This document shows positions 60,445 to 64,000 of a DNA stretch of 64,000 nt, piece by piece. The position numbers were made by a program, and so were the translations under genes. Position 1 is the first letter of the stretch. Each line of letters starts with the position of its first letter. The notes below the pieces were generated by a model. It did no database searches. It was not told the DNA's origin and worked only from the letters and a program-made list of their open reading frames with translations. The stretch spans positions 62,001 to 126,000 of the forward strand of contig ONFF01000006.1 in NCBI GenBank assembly GCA_900317055.1. The letters run 5' to 3'. Source of the stretch: an uncultured Bacteroidales bacterium (GTDB taxonomy: Bacteria; Bacteroidota; Bacteroidia; Bacteroidales; F082).

Positions 60445-63135
60445 ATGAACAGATTTATAAAAGTTGCAATTGCCGTCCTGCTGCTGACGGTCATGCCCTT
60501 GAAACAATGGGCACAAACGCCCTATAGACAATATGCCGACGAAGGCATCTTGTTGAACTTTTTTGAGATTGACAACCATGATTTCAGGTTATTCTTGTTG
60601 TACAACCTCGACCAAGACGACCGCTTCATCGTCACCCCTGACGAGCAATTCGGTTTGTTCACCCTCACTCCCAGCAGCGATGGACAAGAAGAAGATTTTC
60701 TTGGAACATTTGAATCTTTCTACGGTGATGCCTATGCCAACTTCAGGGTCATCGACAAGGTTTTTCTGCAGGATCTTGTCACCCAGTGGAAATCGGCCGT
60801 TCCACCCACACATTTCGCCTCCATCACCATGGATCTTGCCTTGGGTAGAGCCGTCACCGTCAACAACCATTGTGTGGATTCCGACCCATTCTGTACCTCC
60901 GACTTAATCCAATTTCAGGCTGCCACCACCTCTCAAACCGCTGATGATCTTGAAGGTGCCTATTTCGATGATGGCTGCATCGGCAATTCCTACAACCCAT
61001 CCTGGTACCACATGAGAATCAACACACCAGGGCAATTCATCATCCACATGGAAGGCCGTGACCCTGACAATGGTACCGAAAGAGACATTGACTTCTGCAT
61101 GTGGGGACCTTTCGACGACCCAACGGCACCTTGCGTGGCTCAATTGACCACAAGCAAAATCATTGACTGCAATTATTCCGGTCACTATTCAGAAGATATC
61201 TATTTGGGTTATCCTGCAAATGAGCACTATCACCAAGCCGATCATGGAACTGTTAATTATCACATGCCGGAAACTGGAGAGTATTATATCGCCATGATTT
61301 GCAACTACTCGCGCCAGCCTTGCGTCATCACATTCACCAAGGCTGAAAACTCCGGTCCTGGTACCACCGACTGTGGCATCCTTCCTGGTATCGCCACCAA
61401 CGATGGCCCCTATTGCGTTGGTGAGACTATCCAACTGAGGGTCACCACACAAGCTGGTGCCACTTATCGTTGGACAGGCCCCAATGGATTTAACTCCGCC
61501 GAGCAGAATCCCACTATTCCCAACTGCACCTTTGAGATGGGAGGCACATACACTTGCGTCACCGCCGTTGACGGACAAACCACCTCTGGCAGTACCGATG
61601 TTGTCGTTTTTGCCGAACCCATTGCCGACTTTAACTTCAACAATGTTTGTGAAGGCAATGTCACCCAATTGACCAGCACCGCAACAACAGAACCTGCCGG
61701 CCATGAAATCGCGAGCTACCATTGGGACTTCGGCGACGGCGAGACCTCCGACGAGCAAAATGTGGAACACACCTACGCGACAGCAGGTGAATATGAAGTG
61801 ACCCATAGCATTCTGGTTGGTCGCAGATGCACTGACGAAATCACCAAAACCGTGACCGTCTATGCCCAACCGATTGCCGATGCTGGAGAAGACCAAAGTC
61901 TGCCCTATCCTGGCCTTTCAGCACAATTGAGCGGCTCAGGCGGCGGTAGCGGCTTCACCTACCACTGGGAACCTTCCAATATGGTGGTGAATCCAAACAG
62001 CCAAAACACCCAAACCGTGACTTTATTTGAAACTCAAGGATATATACTGACTGTCACCAACCCTCAGGGCGGTTGCACCAGTACCGATACGGTTTTCGTA
62101 TACATCGGCACAGCTCCCTTAAATGTTGATGCCACTGCCACTCCCAATGCCCTTTGTAAAGATGAAAGCACACAGTTGCATGTCAACGCTAATGGCGGCT
62201 CTGGCGATTTCACTTATTCATGGTCTCCTACCGACTACCTTAATGCCAGCAACATCAGCGACCCTGTTGCCACCCCACCCCACACCATTACCTACACCTG
62301 CACTGTAACCGACAACATAACCACTGAAGTAAAACAAAAAACCGTTACAGTCATAGTCAACATGCCCATGTATTTAAGTGACTCCACTATTAGGGAACAA
62401 TGCGATACTGTTCGAATTACATGGAGGGATGGACAAAACAACGAACAATATGCCGAATTCCATGAAAACGGTTTTGTCAAGTTCGAAGGCCTTACCGAAG
62501 CAGGATGCCATCTCGAACAGACCTATTTCATTGAGGACATGCAATACACACCTCAACCTTACATCGAAAGCGAGAACCCGAACCCCCACTATCCTATCAC
62601 AGCTACCGAGTTCAATGTGAACCGCTATACCTACACCGTGAATGACGACATTTCCAATATTGCTGATTGGTATCTCAGCAAATGCAAATGGGATATTTCC
62701 AAAGACAGTTGGCGCATTGAGCCTAATCCCAATGGGGACAATCCCCTCCTGTGCGAAGTCTATGCCATGGACTGGACTGAAGATATTGTTTGGCTAAGCT
62801 TCACTGCAGTGAATGAATGCGATAGCGTGACTGTAATGTACGACCTCCATCCTTCATACTACGGTGTGGAAGAAAACGAAGCTTATCCGGCTATGGTCAG
62901 CATCATCCCCAACCCAAACAACGGCCACATGCAAATGAAATTTGAGAATCTGGATGGCCACCTGACCATAAAACTATACAATTCTACGGGTATCTTAGTG
63001 GACAACTTTGAGCTTTATTCCTCCGTTGGAGAAACTTACGAGTATGCTGCAAAGCATCTCAACAATGGCATATACTTTTTCCAAATCACTGATGGCAAAA
63101 GAGTTGTCAACAAAAAAGTCGTTATCATTAACTAA
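60445..63135 (+). CDS. PKD-domain secreted protein with T9SS sorting domain (paralogue 2)
   Basis: An 896-aa paralogue of the preceding protein. The signal peptide is MNRFIKVAIAVLLLTVMPLK. PYRQYADEGILLNFFEIDNH, WYHMRINTPGQFIIHMEGRD and SGPGTTDCGILPGIATNDGP match it closely. It carries two PKD-type units (YHWDFGDGETSDEQNVEHTY) and ends with the T9SS domain SIIPNPNNGHMQMKFENLDG. It lacks the multiple GCDSI repeats of paralogue 1. Function is unknown beyond being a secreted structural or binding protein. Confidence 0.85.
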   Translation: MNRFIKVAIAVLLLTVMPLKQWAQTPYRQYADEGILLNFFEIDNHDFRLFLLYNLDQDDRFIVTPDEQFGLFTLTPSSDGQEEDFLGTFESFYGDAYANFRVIDKVFLQDLVTQWKSAVPPTHFASITMDLALGRAVTVNNHCVDSDPFCTSDLIQFQAATTSQTADDLEGAYFDDGCIGNSYNPSWYHMRINTPGQFIIHMEGRDPDNGTERDIDFCMWGPFDDPTAPCVAQLTTSKIIDCNYSGHYSEDIYLGYPANEHYHQADHGTVNYHMPETGEYYIAMICNYSRQPCVITFTKAENSGPGTTDCGILPGIATNDGPYCVGETIQLRVTTQAGATYRWTGPNGFNSAEQNPTIPNCTFEMGGTYTCVTAVDGQTTSGSTDVVVFAEPIADFNFNNVCEGNVTQLTSTATTEPAGHEIASYHWDFGDGETSDEQNVEHTYATAGEYEVTHSILVGRRCTDEITKTVTVYAQPIADAGEDQSLPYPGLSAQLSGSGGGSGFTYHWEPSNMVVNPNSQNTQTVTLFETQGYILTVTNPQGGCTSTDTVFVYIGTAPLNVDATATPNALCKDESTQLHVNANGGSGDFTYSWSPTDYLNASNISDPVATPPHTITYTCTVTDNITTEVKQKTVTVIVNMPMYLSDSTIREQCDTVRITWRDGQNNEQYAEFHENGFVKFEGLTEAGCHLEQTYFIEDMQYTPQPYIESENPNPHYPITATEFNVNRYTYTVNDDISNIADWYLSKCKWDISKDSWRIEPNPNGDNPLLCEVYAMDWTEDIVWLSFTAVNECDSVTVMYDLHPSYYGVEENEAYPAMVSIIPNPNNGHMQMKFENLDGHLTIKLYNSTGILVDNFELYSSVGETYEYAAKHLNNGIYFFQITDGKRVVNKKVVIIN

Positions 63136-63140
63136 TCTTT

Positions 63141-64000
63141 ATGAAAACACACATGCATCGTTTAAGAAAAAAAGCATTGGCATTTACTGCGATAGCAGCC
63201 TGTTCGCTGTTTTGTACAATTTCATGTCAAAAATACGAAAAGCCAACCGCGCAGGAGCTCGAAGATGCGGATTTGGTTGACTATGCCCTGCAAGTCATCC
63301 CTGACATCTATTGGCATGCAGAGCATGCCACAGACCATCATGACCAGCAGCATGCTGCCACAAAACTATTGCATATCATGGATACGATTCGTTTTGAAAC
63401 CACCATGAACGGTCAAAATACCACTATTTATAAAAGTGCCCTCCATTTCGGAGACAATCCACCCGATTTGTTCAAAGTGGAAAACGATAAGAATATAGGT
63501 TTTGCTGGAAATCCTATCGTTAGATTATTATACCTTCCCTCTGATTCAAATTATGAATGGACAATGACCACAGGGCAGCCCATGCCTTACACAGAGTATC
63601 TCCGAATTACAGACCAACACCGAGGAGTTGCAAAACTGGATTATAAACGAGTGTATATGGATGTTACTTATGGGGATCTTCATCAATATTACATTGAGTA
63701 TGCCAATGTAGATGAAGTTTTCATTATGGGCGAAAAACCCTACTTCACGATTTATTTCACCCAGAATCGAATCAAGGAAAACTCTGCAGACCCAAATAGC
63801 GAATCCGATTACAAGTCAAAGGAATATGTCGTCATAAGCGGAGAGTTGACAAGTACTGGCATTAAGGATTATTATTTTGGCATGATGATTTTAGACTTTG
63901 ATCGACCTGGCTATTATGGGAATGGCTATAACATTGACGACATTGACCTTATTCATATAGACTATTTACCTTTCACCTATTGGGATCCCAGTGAACATTA
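63141..64000 (+). CDS. Partial lipoprotein (3' end outside window)
   Basis: A frame of 286 codons that continues past the right edge. It begins MKTHMHRLRKKALAFTAIAA, then CSLFCTISCQKY, where the Cys after TIS fits a lipidation site. The mature part (DLVDYALQVIPDIYWHAEHA and onward) is soluble with beta-rich segments and no motif I recognise. It starts five bases after the PKD paralogue stop and may be co-transcribed with it, giving a surface-anchored partner. The C-terminus and any domain there cannot be seen. Confidence 0.7.
   Translation, partial: MKTHMHRLRKKALAFTAIAACSLFCTISCQKYEKPTAQELEDADLVDYALQVIPDIYWHAEHATDHHDQQHAATKLLHIMDTIRFETTMNGQNTTIYKSALHFGDNPPDLFKVENDKNIGFAGNPIVRLLYLPSDSNYEWTMTTGQPMPYTEYLRITDQHRGVAKLDYKRVYMDVTYGDLHQYYIEYANVDEVFIMGEKPYFTIYFTQNRIKENSADPNSESDYKSKEYVVISGELTSTGIKDYYFGMMILDFDRPGYYGNGYNIDDIDLIHIDYLPFTYWDPSEH

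Overview
The window looks like a chromosomal segment of a member of the Bacteroidetes, most likely the order Bacteroidales and plausibly an uncultured gut or oral-type anaerobe. The evidence is consistent across the window: TAnnTTTG promoter elements upstream of many genes, Bacteroidetes-type proteins (DUF5606, DUF4834, YfhO, PyrD with PyrK), a complete Rnf complex, and large secreted proteins with type IX secretion (T9SS) C-terminal sorting domains. Genes are dense and lie on both strands. No rRNA, tRNA, CRISPR array, transposase or integrase was seen.

Layout. 0-4 kb: a partial glycosyltransferase, murB carrying an in-frame repeat insertion, and a stand-alone AAA ATPase with a 23-bp iteron array upstream and matching gene-tail remnants on both sides. 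4-7.3 kb: an operon of pyroglutamyl peptidase, an ion channel with an unusual pore and a metallopeptidase. 7.3-13.8 kb: a minus-strand block of eleven closely packed genes that is the most unusual part of the window. Five of its proteins carry tandem copies of the same small domain. They are mixed with a GIY-YIG nuclease, a PD-(D/E)XK-like protein, a leucine-rich-repeat/ferredoxin/TerB-like fusion and several small proteins. Upstream of it lie a candidate structured RNA and a 33-bp iteron array.

14.3-17.8 kb: small envelope proteins, two of which share an almost identical 38-nt leader, next to a Ser/Thr kinase and a divergent putative regulator. 17.7-19.4 kb: pyrD-pyrK. 20-23 kb: a three-gene operon (SDR, old yellow enzyme, steroid 5-alpha-reductase family) that resembles gut Bacteroidetes steroid or bile-acid reducing clusters. 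23-26 kb: housekeeping genes (YugP-type protease, pepD, rpmH). 26-36.8 kb: surface-glycan genes, including LicD, TagD-like cytidylyltransferases, an SDR-cytidylyltransferase fusion, an asparagine-synthase-like enzyme and a TagB/TagF-like polymerase. Together these suggest a phospho-alditol-decorated glycan. 39.5-42.4 kb: a flippase and a YihY-family protein. 42.5-48.2 kb: rseC and rnfBCDGEA.

48.4-64 kb: two gingipain-family (C25) proteases, two PKD-domain paralogues and a partial lipoprotein. The proteases and PKD proteins, plus the FG-GAP protein at 36.9 kb, end in T9SS sorting domains, so this half of the window is largely about what is displayed on or released from the cell surface.
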